DNA of 64,000 bases from Triatoma infestans (GCA_011037195.1 JAAEAF010001934.1:62001-126000); one strand, 5' to 3'. Counted from the stretch's first letter, positions 22,901-35,180 are shown. The notes: generated from the sequence alone by a model not told the origin. Numbers and translations: made by a program.

Positions 22901-23137
22901 GCCAGCGGCTCAGTATTATATTAGTTGTAAAACCAAAAAATTGAAATTAAAATGGCACCTTAAAAGACAATTTAATGTTGTAGAAGCTCCCCAAGAACCA
23001 CCCCCTTAAAAAAAAGTCGCATTTCCGGTTGATGGATTTTTGAGAAAGACCTTAAACTGTCGGATGCAATGGTGATATCTGAACATTATATCAAATTTAA
23101 ACTTCGGGGCAATTTTTCTTTTCTGAGATATTTTGTA

Positions 23138-23140
<3 letters not shown>

Positions 23141-23180
<40 letters not shown>

Positions 23181-23186
23181 ACACAC
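23141..23186. repeat. (CA)n microsatellite inside family A
   Basis: About 20 CA dinucleotides with one CCC interruption. It sits at the family's usual CA-rich position before the CATTCGCTAAAAAC block. Confidence 0.95.
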
Positions 23187-23339
23187 AAAATACAGCCTTG
23201 CGATGAAAACTTCTTTTTTTCAAAATCAAAGAACTTCAAAACATGTATTTCCGGGGAAAAGTCAGTTTCTGAAAATTTGAGGCGATAGCGATATTTGCAG
23301 TTAAAGCAATAATAGAAATAGAAAAGCCTCTATCACTGA

Positions 23340-23905
23340 GAAAAGTCAGGGGAGTTCTTAACTACGGGATAAAGCAGTAGGAAAGTTGTTATACAGAAAC
23401 ATAAGCTTTCTCAACATTAGCTACAGAAGAAGGGGGTTATTATTCGTGAGTTAAGATACAAGAAAAGCTGCTAATAAAGAGATAAGGTAGAGAGGAGTTT
23501 CTTAACAGTATTGTGAAGAAAGAGAGGAGGGACTTCTTATCAGTGAGATAAGGCAGAAAGAAATTCTAATCATATAAAGAAGAAGAGGGGGCTTTTATTT
23601 GTGAGATAAGACAGGGTGAATTTAGCCAGATAAAAGAGAAGAGAAGAGAAAAGATAGAGTGGTTCTTATCAGTAAGATAATAAAAAGAGGAGCACTCTTA
23701 TCAGTGAGATAAGGCAGTGGGCAATTCTTAACAGTGAGATGAGGCTGAGGAGAAACTGTTAATAGACTGATAAGACAGAGAGTAGTTCTTATCAATAAGC
23801 TAAGGAGAAAAAGAAGCTCCTAACAGTGAGATAAAGCGGAGAAAATTGTGTTATCAGTAAGTTGAGGCATAACAAAAAACGAAGCTCTTATCAATGAAAC
23901 AATGG
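23340..23905. repeat. Degenerate 31-bp minisatellite of paired GATA motifs
   Basis: Repeating unit close to TTCTTATCAGTGAGATAAGG plus a purine-rich AGAGGAG tail. From 23666 the phase advances by 30-32 bp through seven successive units (TTATC/TTAAC at 23666, 23698, 23728, 23759, 23789, 23820 and 23851); the left part is more irregular. Well-preserved units carry TTATC and GATAA as an inverted pair. I count about 17 GATAA/TTATC words in 540 bp. Non-coding. Confidence 0.85.
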
Positions 23906-24127
23906 AACTTCCATTATGAGTTAACAGTTATAAATCTCTTTCTAGTTCTTTAAAATGAAACCATTGAAAATTTTGATAATTACAGCGATCTCTGATGACC
24001 CCTTAAAATTCAAAAATGTTTCTTTCTGCAAATCAACACAATAAAAAAGTCCCCAAAAAATACAGGGATTTTAAACAACTTTTTTCTGTTATTATCCGCG
24101 ATAATTATGAAAAAAAGATATTACCTG

Positions 24128-24166
24128 ATATATCTTACTACTATATCTCATAGTAGTAAGATATAT
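24128..24166. repeat. Perfect 17-bp inverted repeat
   Basis: ATATATCTTACTACTAT (24128-24144), a 5-base loop ATCTC, then the exact complement (24150-24166). Related imperfect units built on ACTACTAT and GATAGTATAT continue to about 24270. Confidence 0.9.
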
Positions 24167-24289
24167 CCCATGATAGTATATCCACTACTATTCTCATAGC
24201 AGCAGATATCCGCTATCTATATCCCGTAGATAGTATATATACTACTGTATCCCACTACTATATATATATAGCGCTATCATATTTACACC

Positions 24290-25875
24290 GGTCCTAACTA
24301 ACGTATTCCACAAGACCGTGTGGTCAGTCTGTTTCATATTTTCTAATGTTAATTTTACAACCCTATTTTTTTTATTATTATTTTATTATAACTATTGCTA
24401 TTATTATTAATATTATTATTGTAGCAGGTGAGCCACTATCTTATTTGGTTACCTCCCTTACTTTTTTGTCATAACCTTTTATACTTTTTTTTTATATTTG
24501 TTCACCCCCCAGAATTTACATTTATACAATAATACTTTGTAATAAACAGGTCAAACTTTATATGGGTCTTCTATTTTTTAAAAGCTTTAAACGTCCCACC
24601 AAGTAGTCCAGTATGGGAAAGGTCATAGTCTAGTACAAGTTCAAGATAAATACGAAGTAATAATATAAATGAAGAAGAAAAAGTAGAAGAAGGTGAATAA
24701 AGAAATGGAATAACACAATAAAAAAAAAGTAATAATAAAATAAAGGTGATACACCGGGTGAGAAAAAAAACCGGTTTCCACAAATAGTATATGAGCAATA
24801 TTCCCATTTGGTTGCCCATAGTTCACTAACACCGTTTTTTTTTCAGCAAGGTCTATTCTCAAGTTTTTAGCGGACCACTCCTTATTGGTTGCCCTGTGAC
24901 CCCTTCCCGGTTTGATTCATAAATTGGGGACAAAATATAACCAGTATTTATTTGTTTATACTTCTAAATCATAAATTATAATAAATTCGATCAAATAATT
25001 ATTTTCGTTCATTTTTTTATTAATTAATATTGTTAAGAACTGTAATTGTTTCCTAATTTTTTTTTCCTTTAGAAATTATGAAATTCTGACTTTTAGGGAA
25101 ATTATGATAATTGTACGAAATTTTGGATTTAGCAAGCAAACAGACAATGTGTACTTCTTATACATTCCTGATGGTTTAGAAGGAACTACTGCTAGTGATG
25201 CAAAATAGATAGTCATTCAGCTACTTATAATTTCTTTTACACTTTGCTTTCAAAGTATTAAATTGTGTTTCTTACTTTAGTAAATATAAAGCTTAATCTT
25301 TTGGCTACAAAATCGCCTGAGACTCGCCACTGATCCCGATACTCTCACCAGGACTTATTGTTATCTGATTTAAAAGACTGACGTCTTTTAAGAAATAATT
25401 TCAAAACAGATTATTCGCTGTAACCCAAAATTAAAACTGTCTTATCATGGCTAGTTTTCTGGTGCATTTTGAAAGAGCGAATTTAAAAAAAAAAAAAATC
25501 AAGCTGTTAAATTCATATGTTTCATTTCTAAATTGATACTGAGTGTTCCTAGAGAACTAGAGGAGCTTTCTTCCCTAAAATGGATAACATGGAGATCTCA
25601 TGTAGCAAACATGGTAGACTGATTGACCGAAATTCAATGCCTCATTACTTTCCCATGATCCCAACATGCTACTGGATTTGACATTAGTTTCATGGAACAA
25701 ATATCTAATCTTTATAGAAGAAATATCTACATATAAAGTCCACATATGATGGGGGTTGGCCACGTAGGATGTTGCTATGGTTTTTTGTTATTTTTTTTTC
25801 ACAGACTTCTCTTAGGGGCACCAGTTTTGGATTTGTTACAGGACCCTTTGTTATTTATTTATTTTTTTTTAATTT
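24290..25875. other. AT-rich spacer
   Basis: No gene recognised. Short ATT runs lie near 24375-24420, and the minus-strand frames at 24571-24862 are Phe/Leu/Ile low-complexity. Confidence 0.45.
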
Positions 25876-26090
25876 AAGGCGCGTCAACATCTGTGGTCAT
25901 TGGTGCCCGGAGCCTTCTCAGTGCACTGCCGGTTTCCGGACAGTGTTCTCTCGTTACAGCCAACACTGTCCATCACCGGAAAGTGAGCTGTAGTGGCTCC
26001 TAGGAAGAAAAAGTCTAAGGGCAGCACAGCTGGACTGGAACCCGGTCCTCCGGGTGAGAATCCAGTACGCTAACCACTTAGCTTTTCCTT
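25876..26090 (-). mobile_element. tRNA-derived SINE, copy 2
   Basis: Read on the minus strand: tRNA-like head with box A TAAGTGGTTAGCGTACTGG (26062-26080) and box B GGGTTCCAGTCC (26032-26043), then CCTAGGAGCCACTACAGCTC, CACTTTCCGG, and CCGGCAGTGCACTGAGAAGG. The body matches copy 1 but the head differs, including the stretch GGATTCTCACCCGGAGGACC. Confidence 0.8.
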
Positions 26091-26838
26091 GGGTTCGGAA
26101 AAGGATGTCCTGAAAGAGCTTGGCATTTGCCGTTTAAGGTTATTGTCTAGTTTGTTCAGGCATCTGTGGTATTTTAGTTGGATTGAAACCGTGAACGGGT
26201 TTCTCATCTAGATGCGGCTACTGCTTTTGATAGGGGGGTATTTAGGGTTTGATCACCCTCCCCACTAGGCAATAGGGAAAATAAGTAAAAAGTAACCCAT
26301 AAAGTTACTGCAATGAGAGCATTAAGACTTAAAATGAATTGGTTAACGACGGCCACAAGTAGGAGTCAAAATCGATGCATAAAAGCGTTATCCAAGTCTA
26401 GCCCAAAACAATAAATAAATAAAAAATAACAGCAAAAAAGTAACCATAAAACATTAGAAAAACTATAATAAAAAAAAAATTCTTCACTGACCTCAAGATT
26501 AAACCGCAAAAACCACAGACTGCAATATTATTCTTTGATATTTGATTAATAGACCGAGTATTAATTTTTCTAATTATTAAACTAGCTTCCTAGCTCATCG
26601 TAAATGTAATTTATGGAATTAACTTTTATGTCATTTAAAAATAGGTAAGGTAAAAATTGATTCTAATGGAATCAAAAATAAATTGTAGAGGCTAGCGATT
26701 GCTTTTAGGAATTTTATATTTTAAATAATATAACTTTTCTTATTACAAATATTTAGTACTGTTGTCCAAATTTTGATTTTCATTTAGGAATACCAAAGAA
26801 TTATAAATTCAGCTTTTGGAGAGATTCTTTAAATTATG
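26091..26838. other. Spacer
   Basis: 26090-26290 has more balanced composition (GAACGGGTTTCTCATCTAGA) and may be a further element remnant. The rest is AT-rich. No gene recognised. Confidence 0.4.
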
Positions 26839-26866
26839 ACATATTAAAAATAAGAGAAAGTAAAAA
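26839..26866 (+). repeat. Family A right-end fragment
   Basis: AAATAAGAGAAAGTAAAAAA only. Confidence 0.5.
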
Positions 26867-26989
26867 AATAAGCAATGATCAACCGGGGGCCATATTTCTT
26901 TATTAATAGCATATATTACTCTCTCCAACTGATCTAATCCCTTCGATATAGTCTCAGCTAACATTCAGCAGCTCCAAGATTTCCATCGA

Positions 26990-27330
26990 GATCTACTGGA
27001 GTGTCTAAAAGAGTGCTATCTAATTGGGCAGTTGAGAAACTTCGGGTAAGATCCTCATAGCCAACACCTAATTTCTTCCTCATTTTATATTTATTGATAT
27101 CACTCTTCTCCTTTCTACCTCATCCATTTCATCTGATTCACCCAGGCTTGAGGCCTCGATCCTTAAACAGTACAGCGATCTTTGCCCTCCATGTCATTCT
27201 TGGTACACCCCATATTCTTCTTCCGGGTTTTGGACCATTCTAAAAGAGACAAGGATCCTCTTCCACCAACTCTGTTCATCCAACTCCTTATTAGCCACAT
27301 CAATAAATGCTTTTCATTTTGTAGATATTT
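26990..27330 (-). pseudogene. Possible LINE C-terminal remnant
   Basis: The minus strand reads through GRRIWGVPRMTWRAKIAVLF and KDRGLKPG with frame changes, resembling the GRPRxTWxDKVxxDLKxRGL tail of LINE polymerases. WMNRVGGRGSLSLLEWSK lies in a neighbouring frame. Similarity is weak. Confidence 0.35.
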
Positions 27331-27400
27331 TCCGTGACAAGTCTGGTCCATTTTGTAGTCTTCGACCGGTTTCAGACATCACATGTCTTGATGAACAGTG
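27322..27400 (-). mobile_element. Decayed hammerhead-like unit
   Basis: GTAGATATTTTCCGTGACAA and TCTTCGACCGGTTTCAGACA match the foldback unit. On the minus strand AGACATGTGATGTCT still forms a hairpin before GAAACCGGTC, but CTGATGA is lost. Confidence 0.55.
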
Positions 27401-27900
27401 TGAAATTAGTTTTTATCATAGTTCGCAGTTTGTGTCAGCACTGTGGTATCAACACCATGACCTTTTTTTTTTCAATTCTCACCGTCACTTGTTCCTCTGA
27501 TACCACCATCTTACTCACCCGTTCATTCTTTCTTCTCTCCTTGCTGGACACCCTGGCTGCCCTTTTTATTCTGACCTCTCCTATTCTTTATTTTTCCTAC
27601 TGAGCAGTATAGTACACTGCAACCAAAGGAGATCTACTTATAGACCTACCTACCGAAATGAGATTCTCAATCTCATTCCAAATTCATTTCACTTCATCTC
27701 ACTTCTTCCAAACTAATTCCTCTAAGAAATCCTAGGAAGAATATATATCCACCTCCACAACCGCCCAGACTTTGAAACCTTCTCTGGAATGACAGTATTA
27801 CTGCCCGCCATGAAGTGTATTGGAGTCTCCTCAATCGAAACTCTGCAGTTGCAATCGTTTTTTTCTAAATTACATTTTTCATAAAATACTAAATAAATTT
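27401..27900 (-). other. Pyrimidine-rich segment, possible LINE debris
   Basis: CT-rich on the plus strand. Near 27860-27780 the minus strand reads CNCRVSIEETPIHFMAG, which resembles the CxCGxxEETxEHxLxxC knuckle of LINE C-termini, but nothing around it confirms this. Confidence 0.25.
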
Positions 27901-28766
27901 TCAATTAATTTGCCAGGAAGCTCCAACAACTAAGCAATCCTGTTATAATTAAATTTTACTAAATAATTACGATTATATAAAAATGTTCTAATTGTAATTT
28001 CGAAATTTAAAATTTAGAATAAATCTCTTAAATATGCTGTAATTTGCATAGAATACGATGTTTCTAAACAATTATGATAATCAATTAATAAAACTTTGAT
28101 GGATTTAAATTGTTTTAAAGAAAAATATATATATATATAAAAGGAGGACAAAGCAATTATTCAACCAGTTCATTTTATGTTGGCGCCTCTCGATATAAAT
28201 TGCCACCATTATAAACCTAATCATAACCAATTTAAATAAAGTGTCGCCATTTTGTAAATACATCACAGTTGATAATTTATCAATATGTCTAATAATTTTA
28301 TTAGTCAAGAATTTATTGTTTATATTAATTTCATATAAATACTATAAATTAAAAAAAAAAAAATTATATATCATATATGAAAGAAATTAAATCAAATTAA
28401 TATCGCAAATGATAAATGTTTGCAATTATTGTATGTTTGTAAATTTATATATTGGTTGCTTAAATATCTACAATGGAAGATTACGATAATTTGTCATTTG
28501 TAAATATGCTGCATATGGCCCTGGGATATACGAAAGTTTTCAAGGACACACCAATAATTGCTTTATTAAACTTTAGCCATAGGATTTTTAATTTTTTTTT
28601 TTTAAATAAGGCTAGCCAGAAGAGAAATTTGTTCAATAAATTTTGTAGGATTTGATTCTTTTAGGATTTGACATTCTTCTACAATTTTAACAGAAATTAT
28701 TGACTTACTGAAGTTGACTATTCATGTTTTAAGGTCGCTTGAATATTATTTTGATCTGCGTGTTTG

Positions 28767-28802
<36 letters not shown>

Positions 28803-30060
28803 CCGCGCGCTTTTGCACTTTAAATATTTCAAAACGAAAATACCGCAGAAAGGTAATATGAAATTAGGTCTCTCAACAAAACTTGTTAGGAACTGATTCA
28901 AGTAAGACTTATGTCTTAGGAACCTAATAATTATATAGACACAATTCCTCTTCCGTCTTATTCATATTGAATATGTGCCACTTTAATCGATAAAATAATT
29001 GGAATAACACAAAAATCGACCTTCAAATTTTTCTTCATTTTGCACTTGCCTTCGATTTCAAAAATTATTGACTAATAAGATGAATTCTTAATCTAGTAAA
29101 TCAGCTTTTTATTATCCAACACCCCCGAGCCATTGATTGGTCCACATACTCACGGAAATATAAAGACCAACCAGTTTTGCGCCATTATTGTCTTCTTAAT
29201 TGGCTTTAAATTCAAAAACAATAATAATTTATACCTATTTTGTTTCGACTTATTGTTTTACAAGGCGTTAAACGAATGTTTATTATACATATATATTTCT
29301 CCATTAATTTATTGTATTTCTGCTTTAAAAGGAGGGGGTTTGGAATATTTGAATATCCAAATTGGAAGAGTAACCTCACCCTGTTCCATTTATTCTCTAA
29401 CAGATGTTTCTTGTATTATTGTATATAAATAATATTAGCCTGAAGGGAAAAATCTTAACTCATTTTTTTCAACAAGGACAAAACAAAGGCGTAGCAAATC
29501 TTAGTAAACAAGGCATTCAGGATTTTTTTTTTTTTTTTTTGGCTAAGCAAAATTGATGTAAATATTACATAAATTCATAGAAATACAAAGTAATAATAAT
29601 AATAATTTAAAAAAAAATTGTAACCATTTTTACAAATAATTCGCAATGACCTATTAAAAAAACTCAGTGAAATACTAAGCAGAATATTTTGATAATATGG
29701 GAAGGAATGATGTAATGGAACCAATAGCCAGCAAAAGTCGCCACACAAAATATGCGTTCAGCAATTGCATCATCAAGCGCACGTCAACTATGCATTACAC
29801 CATAGTGTTATTGGCGTATGGACTTCAACCATGCCAGACAATCACTCAATCTAGAAATTGTCTCTAGCTGTCAGAGAAATCGAATATAAACCTGTCCATC
29901 TGAGCAGCTTACATGAAATCATCATACCAACTCTGAAGAATACGAAGAGTAACTAGATAAACTTAAAAAAGTAAACATCAGGCGCTAATTTAATTATGAA
30001 AGATTTATTCAGTAATCACACTCCTAGCGCACCACTGTTAGGACAGGCAAGAGTTCTAGC
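27901..30060. other. AT-rich spacer
   Basis: (GT)n at 28769-28799 and a poly-T run at 29523-29540. 29700-29960 has more ordinary composition but no recognisable reading frame. No gene. Confidence 0.45.
28769..28799. repeat. (GT)n microsatellite
   Basis: About 15 uninterrupted GT units. Confidence 0.97.
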
Positions 30061-30932
30061 AGTCACACGACTTTCTCTTACTTCTGTTAATAAAATTACA
30101 TATAACAAAATAACAACACCACCAACCTACTAACAATGGCAGGTACAGAAGTGATTATATTGTAGCCCAGTAGAGCGCACCAAAAACACTGAACCAACTA
30201 CCAATATGACGCCAATTTAACGTCATAAATTCCGCCGCAACTATACAAAAATCAATTTTTTGGGAGAAAAATATTTCAAATAAAAGTGGTATGTTTATAT
30301 CTGTGCAATTAATATTCCCAAGTTTAAAGGAAATTGTTCGAGTCCTTTTCGAGAAAATTAAAAAAAAAACTTGAAAACCTATTCTATAAAGTCACATTTC
30401 CGGTCAACCGATTTTCTTCAAATTTGGAATTCTCGTAATATTTCTAATGTATACTAATATAAGTGGTAGATCCATATATTATATTAAAGTGTTACTTTAT
30501 AAGGAAAATTAACAGTACTGTTCCCCCCCAGAACTCCCGAAAATTCCATTTTCCCGGGAAAATGTTTCAAAGTAAAAGTGATACGGATTCATTTGTGCAG
30601 ATAGTATAAAAAATAGTGAAAAACTGAAAAAAAAAAAATTGTTCAATAAAATGGCACTTCCGGTTGTTGGATTTTGTTCTGAAACATTGGTGCCTGATGT
30701 GGTGGTAGCACCTGAACGTCAAGTTTGAGCTTCCTGCGATGTTTGTTTTTTTTTGAGATATTCTGGTTACGCACATTCACAAAAGTGACACCTACACACA
30801 AACGGGCCACATTCGCTAAAAACATTTTTGCGTGCTATCTGGGGACCTTAACACATGTATTTCCGGTGAAAACTTAATTCCGAAAATTTGGCACATTAGC
30901 AATATTTCCTCTTATTAGGAGTAAGAGAAAGT
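30061..30932 (+). repeat. Family A repeat copy, both ends
   Basis: ACTTTCTCTTACT at 30070-30082 and AGTAAGAGAAAGT at 30920-30932, exact inverted complements of each other. ETS-like CACTTCCGGTT near 30655. Internal blocks ATTTCAAATAAAAGTGGT and GGGAAAATGTTTCAAA. The poly-A stretch that usually precedes the left end is absent here. Confidence 0.88.
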
Positions 30933-31855
30933 AATAACTAATTTTTTTTTTGAATTGTTATACACACAACTTTGGCCTATTACTAAAGCTATCATTTTCA
31001 GCCAGTCGGAAACATAGAAGTTAACATGTTTTAAAAGACAACTCAATATTGGCAAATCTGACAAGATACTATTATTTAGTTTTCTAACAGAAATCTTTGA
31101 CCTAAAAAAAAAAATATATTTCAGACACCTGCAATAATAAGGGCCTAACCAGGTAGGTAACAAACCTAATAAACCTGTCTTGTGCAGCCGGGAAAGTGGG
31201 GCTAACATGCTTAATTAAAAAAAAGGGGGGTTTTTTATAAACATCTCTCTTAATAGGCTTATTTCCTTTAGTACAAGCCTAGTTCGACATCCGAGGAACC
31301 CCTTCCCCCTTGAAGGACGGCTTCAATTATCCGTAGAACCAGTTATAAATCCCTATTACAATATAATCTCTATTTAAATTTAAGTGAATACATAAAACAC
31401 AGTTAGTTTATGTATTATTTACTGATATAAAATAATAAATAAAATAGTAGACTAACGGTATTTTTACTTATTGTGGCAATATTTTTAATTTTATTTATAA
31501 TTCTACTAAAGTAATTATAGTTATAGTATATGAAGCAAGATCATTATCCGTGCAACAATAAAAAAGATTAACACTAACGACGCGTGCAGAAGATGATAAT
31601 TATACCCAATTTTTTTTTTTTTGAAGTTTAATTTATATAAACAGCTGATCATAATCAGCTGTATAATTTATATTTACAGCTGATAAATAATCAATTAATA
31701 TATTGGGTTTAATATGATAGATTTTAATGTCAAATAAAAATCGACACGATTTCTTTTTCTGGCGATTCATATGGCGTCCATATTGAACATTTTCTATGTA
31801 CTTGGAATCCTTTTTAAATATAGCTGGGATGGTGAGGTTGCATTGAAACGGTATT
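30933..31855. other. Spacer
   Basis: 31130-31210 is less AT-rich (GGGCCTAACCAGGTAGG). 31640-31690 contains a repeated CAGCTGATAA/CAGCTGATCA. The 138-codon minus-strand frame at 31633-32049 is antisense to the LINE that follows and lacks a domain. Confidence 0.4.
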
Positions 31856-31859
31856 TTAC

Positions 31860-32775
31860 AGTTAAGCCTAATGACACAGGTTGGCGAAGGATCCGCTCTG
31901 TTGGGCATTAAGGAACATGCCATCAAATGGTATACTGATGAGGGGACTGGGGCAGAGGGGTTGGTCCAAGGATCAAGCATTCGGAATCCATGGGTAAGTT
32001 TCCCAGCATCTTTCAGGCGGAGATATACGCTATTGGAAGATGCGTTCAATTTAACCTCGATAGGGGATATAGGAATCAGGAGATTGTAATTCTTTCCGAT
32101 AGCCTAGCAGCTATTAGCGCATTGAGTGCTTCAGTTATTAGATCTAAAATGGTTTGATAATGCCTTCGTAAACTTAGGCAGGAGGAATAAAGTTACCCTT
32201 TGGTGGGTGCCAGGGCATGTTGGCATTGAAGGGACCGGAACCTTTTCGTGGGGTCAGCGACCAGTTTCTCTTGGAAGAACTTAGGAAGGAGGAGGAGGAG
32301 GCAAAGAGATCTCAACTCTGGAACTCCCTCCCCGGTTTGCAGGCCAACGGAGATCGGAGGACTGCATCGGCTTGAGCAGAACGGGCTTCGTGTTTTCATG
32401 GGTTTCCTCACAGGGTATTGTCGACTTAGAGGACACCTGAACAAGCTGGGTTAAGAAGTGACAGCTCATGCAGACTCTGTGGGGAGTTAGAGGAATCTCC
32501 ATTACATCTACTAACAGACTGAGAGGCTGCCACTCAGAGAATATTCAAGAACCTGGGTAGCTACCAGATGGAAGAGGGAGATTTACCCTCTCTAGAGCCC
32601 GTCAGGTTACAAGGATTCCTCAAGGATCTTAACGTGATGGAGGTTCTGTAGAACAGATATTCATTTGGGACATCTGCTCGGGTGCTGTGGGCTAATAGCC
32701 TGTGACACCCAGGGAACTCAGCACAATAGATCGCCAGGTCTTAGTGCATTGGCCTCCCTCCTTTAAAAAAAAATG
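31860..32775 (+). pseudogene. LINE RNase H and C-terminal fragment (family L1)
   Basis: Plus strand: YTDEGTGAEGLVQGSSIRNP (RNase H strand 1, with TDE where DGS is expected), after a frameshift FQAEIYAIGR (catalytic Glu), IVILSDSLAAISALS (catalytic Asp), WVPGHVGIEG, then LLEELRKEEEEAKRSQLWNS, RVFMGFLTGYCRLRGHLNKL, and a Cys-rich knuckle CRLCGELEESPLHLLTD. It ends near 32775 in CTCCCTCCTTTAAAAAAAAA, a likely poly-A tail. Several frameshifts and stops, including TGATAA near 32157. Cellular-type RNase H after RT is typical of I, R1 and some Jockey relatives. Confidence 0.85.
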
Positions 32776-34730
32776 TCACAGGCTCCCCTAGAACCTCCCC
32801 CCCCCCCTACTAGTTCAATAAATAATAGGCGATTCTATACAATAATTTTAATAAGAATTTAATGTGTTGAATAATACCGTGTTTGAAAAAAAAATTGATT
32901 TACCGGAAGTATGAAATTTTTTGCCTAATTTATTTTTTGGCGGCACATTCTAATTATGTACATTTTTAGTTATACGTATGAAATTTAAATCTGGATAATA
33001 TTCCTACATATAAATCAATCAATCAATAAAAACTATTGAAACTGGGAGTAATATAAATTCTGCGAGTGTTTCACATTAGATTTTTTTTTTTAATATTTAG
33101 TGAAAGTTAAGATTATTATTATTATTTTTATTTTCTTGTAGCTATTTTCATTTCTTGTATGATCATTAAATTTATCTAAGACACGCCGTCTGGCCACGAT
33201 CACGTGGAATATAACATGTTCCAAGAACTTTTATTTAAAAAAAAATACGCATAAAGTAAGTTAGAACATCGTACAACTAAGTTTTACTATCCAATTAAAT
33301 CATTCCATTACCAACACAAGACTTAGATATCTCTTAAGTTTATAAATTTTTTTTTTAATATTTTGCAAAAAGTTAAGGATAATTATTATTAAAAAAAAAC
33401 ATTTTCTATTAATTTTTTACGCATTATAGATGTGTTACTTAGATGCAATTTTTTTTTTTTATATTGAAATATCATCAGTGGAACAATAAATACCAATTTG
33501 GTTACAACAGGCCAAAGAGAACCGCAATATTCAATTGAAACTAGCGGTTTTTATAAGACGCATTATAGCCACAGAAACTTATCGTATTTAATTATGCTAA
33601 TCTTAAAAAAAAATCACAGAAACAATCTAATAAAATTAAAGAAATAAGAAATTACGGAAATTTTAAATTTCTGAAATATTAAAATCAAGAAAACACTTAA
33701 TCTTCTGATTATTTATTCAGCTATAAACTTACTTTTCTTACGAACAGCAATTCTTTAAAAAAGTATATACGAGGATTAGTTAATAGGTAAGTATAATATT
33801 GGTTATGGTTTTAATGTGGTGTAAATAAATGAATCTCACGGTTTATTTTGAAACTTGACGCCATGGATGAGTAGTCCATACGAAAAGAAAAATCTGAAAC
33901 CAAAAGACAAAGCATATAGTGGAAACATCCGCGAGGTTTCTAGCGAGGAAAAACTTCAAAAAGTCCCAACCCTGGGCCAGAAATTGTTGCTAAAGGTATT
34001 TTAAAATATCAAAGGTCCAATTTATTGTTTTCTTTAAGGACGGCGTACTATCAGCAGTAAGTACTTTAAAAAGAGATTATTAACAATAAAATGAAACATG
34101 CGTTTCTGGAAAAAAATACGACGTGGTTACTGTAAATCCAGGACAACGCTCCTGCAAGTTGCGCAATGAATCCCTGATCTTGCCTATTACTAAAAAGTTC
34201 TTATATGACATCTACATTTAAGACGAAAAAAGAAAACAACATCTATAAAACGGCTCATACTTCAAGAAAAAAAGTTTTTCGATATAAAAAAATTGGTGGG
34301 CGATGGGACAAGTGGATCAATGTATAATTTAGGGACTTTACCGAAAAAATAGGTCAATTGTGAGATTAATTTTAAAATACTGCATTAAAATTAGATCCAT
34401 TTGTCGCTTACTCATTGAATGATCCTCATATTTTTTGGGTTATCAGTTGACTGATAAATACCCCACAAATACCTATATACAAACAGAAAATCAGAAATAA
34501 ACGAAATTTATAATCATATGGCACCAGCAAATCAAAATTACACCTAAATGTTCTTACCATCTAAAATAAGACACCCATAAGCCAAAAATCGGTTGCAGGT
34601 AATGGTAAATGTCCAAGTTTTCATAATACAGCTGATAACTTCTGCAAAACGCGTGAGATATGTTCCATATAGAAAACCACATTATTCATGGTCCATTGTT
34701 GCTATTGTATTCTAAAATGAGAGATCGAGA
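32776..34730. other. AT-rich spacer
   Basis: 33058-33095 is a family A left-edge scrap (GCGAGTGTTTCACATTAGA). 33860-34230 has ordinary composition without a usable frame. No gene recognised. Confidence 0.45.
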
Positions 34731-34734
34731 AAGT

Positions 34735-35180
34735 AATCAATCAGATAACACATAAAAAATGTTGGCAAATTGCTAAGATGAACCGTCCTTCTCTAACTAA
34801 AGCACCCCTGGCAAGTCTATTTCTGAAAGAAATGTCATGCTCTGAGAAGATTCTAGAGAGGTTAGCTCCTCCGCGATCTATGAACCAGAGCTTCCAAAAC
34901 TTCTCTGGATGATAGGGCGGCAATCTATCAGGAGTTGTGCTAAAGTTTTCTCATCTTCCCACAGAATCTACAGATGCTACAGCGGTTATCCAAAGTAATA
35001 CTCTCTCTTGGTTTCCTCCTTATGACTGAGCTCTCCTAACAAGTCGCTTATCTCGCTGAAAGATTCCAGCTCTACAAACAGGATTGTAGCACCATTCCTT
35101 GCTAGCTTGTCGGCCATTTTATAGCCTTCCACTTCAACAGGGCCTACACCTGAGAGTTCGCATGAAATTAAAATTTTCTT
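34735..35180 (-). pseudogene. LINE RNase H end and C-terminus, second lineage
   Basis: Minus strand: GVGPVEVEGYKMADKLARNG (the GHVGVEGNExADxLAR block), ATILFVELESFSEISDLLGE, then after frameshifts a knuckle and LIDCRPIIQR, ending FRNRLARGALVREG. Distinct from family L1 in the spacer after the ADxLA block. The fragment is adjacent to, and in the same orientation as, an RT C-terminal piece. Confidence 0.65.

Larger units (their letters stand above)
22705..23295 (+). repeat. Family A repeat interrupted by a LINE tail
   Basis: AAAAACCTATTCTATCTAAA and CGCACTTTCCGGTT lie before the insertion. TTTCCGGTTGATGGATTTTT, a (CA)n tract at 23140-23186 and CAAAACATGTATTTCCGG lie after it. Confidence 0.7.

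Noticed and set aside
23340..23905. CRISPR array
   Set aside because: Units are contiguous and degenerate with no unique spacers, and the context is an animal intron.
30070..30932. Family A as a proven DNA transposon
   Set aside because: The 13-bp complementary ends are real, but the left end seems to extend beyond them and consistent target-site duplications were not found.
31633..32049. 138-codon minus-strand open frame, the longest in the window
   Set aside because: Its N-terminal half is antisense to a recognisable LINE RNase H and the rest is AT-rich. No start or splice support.
33860..34230. Possible coding exon in a balanced-composition stretch
   Set aside because: All frames are broken and no family motif was seen.
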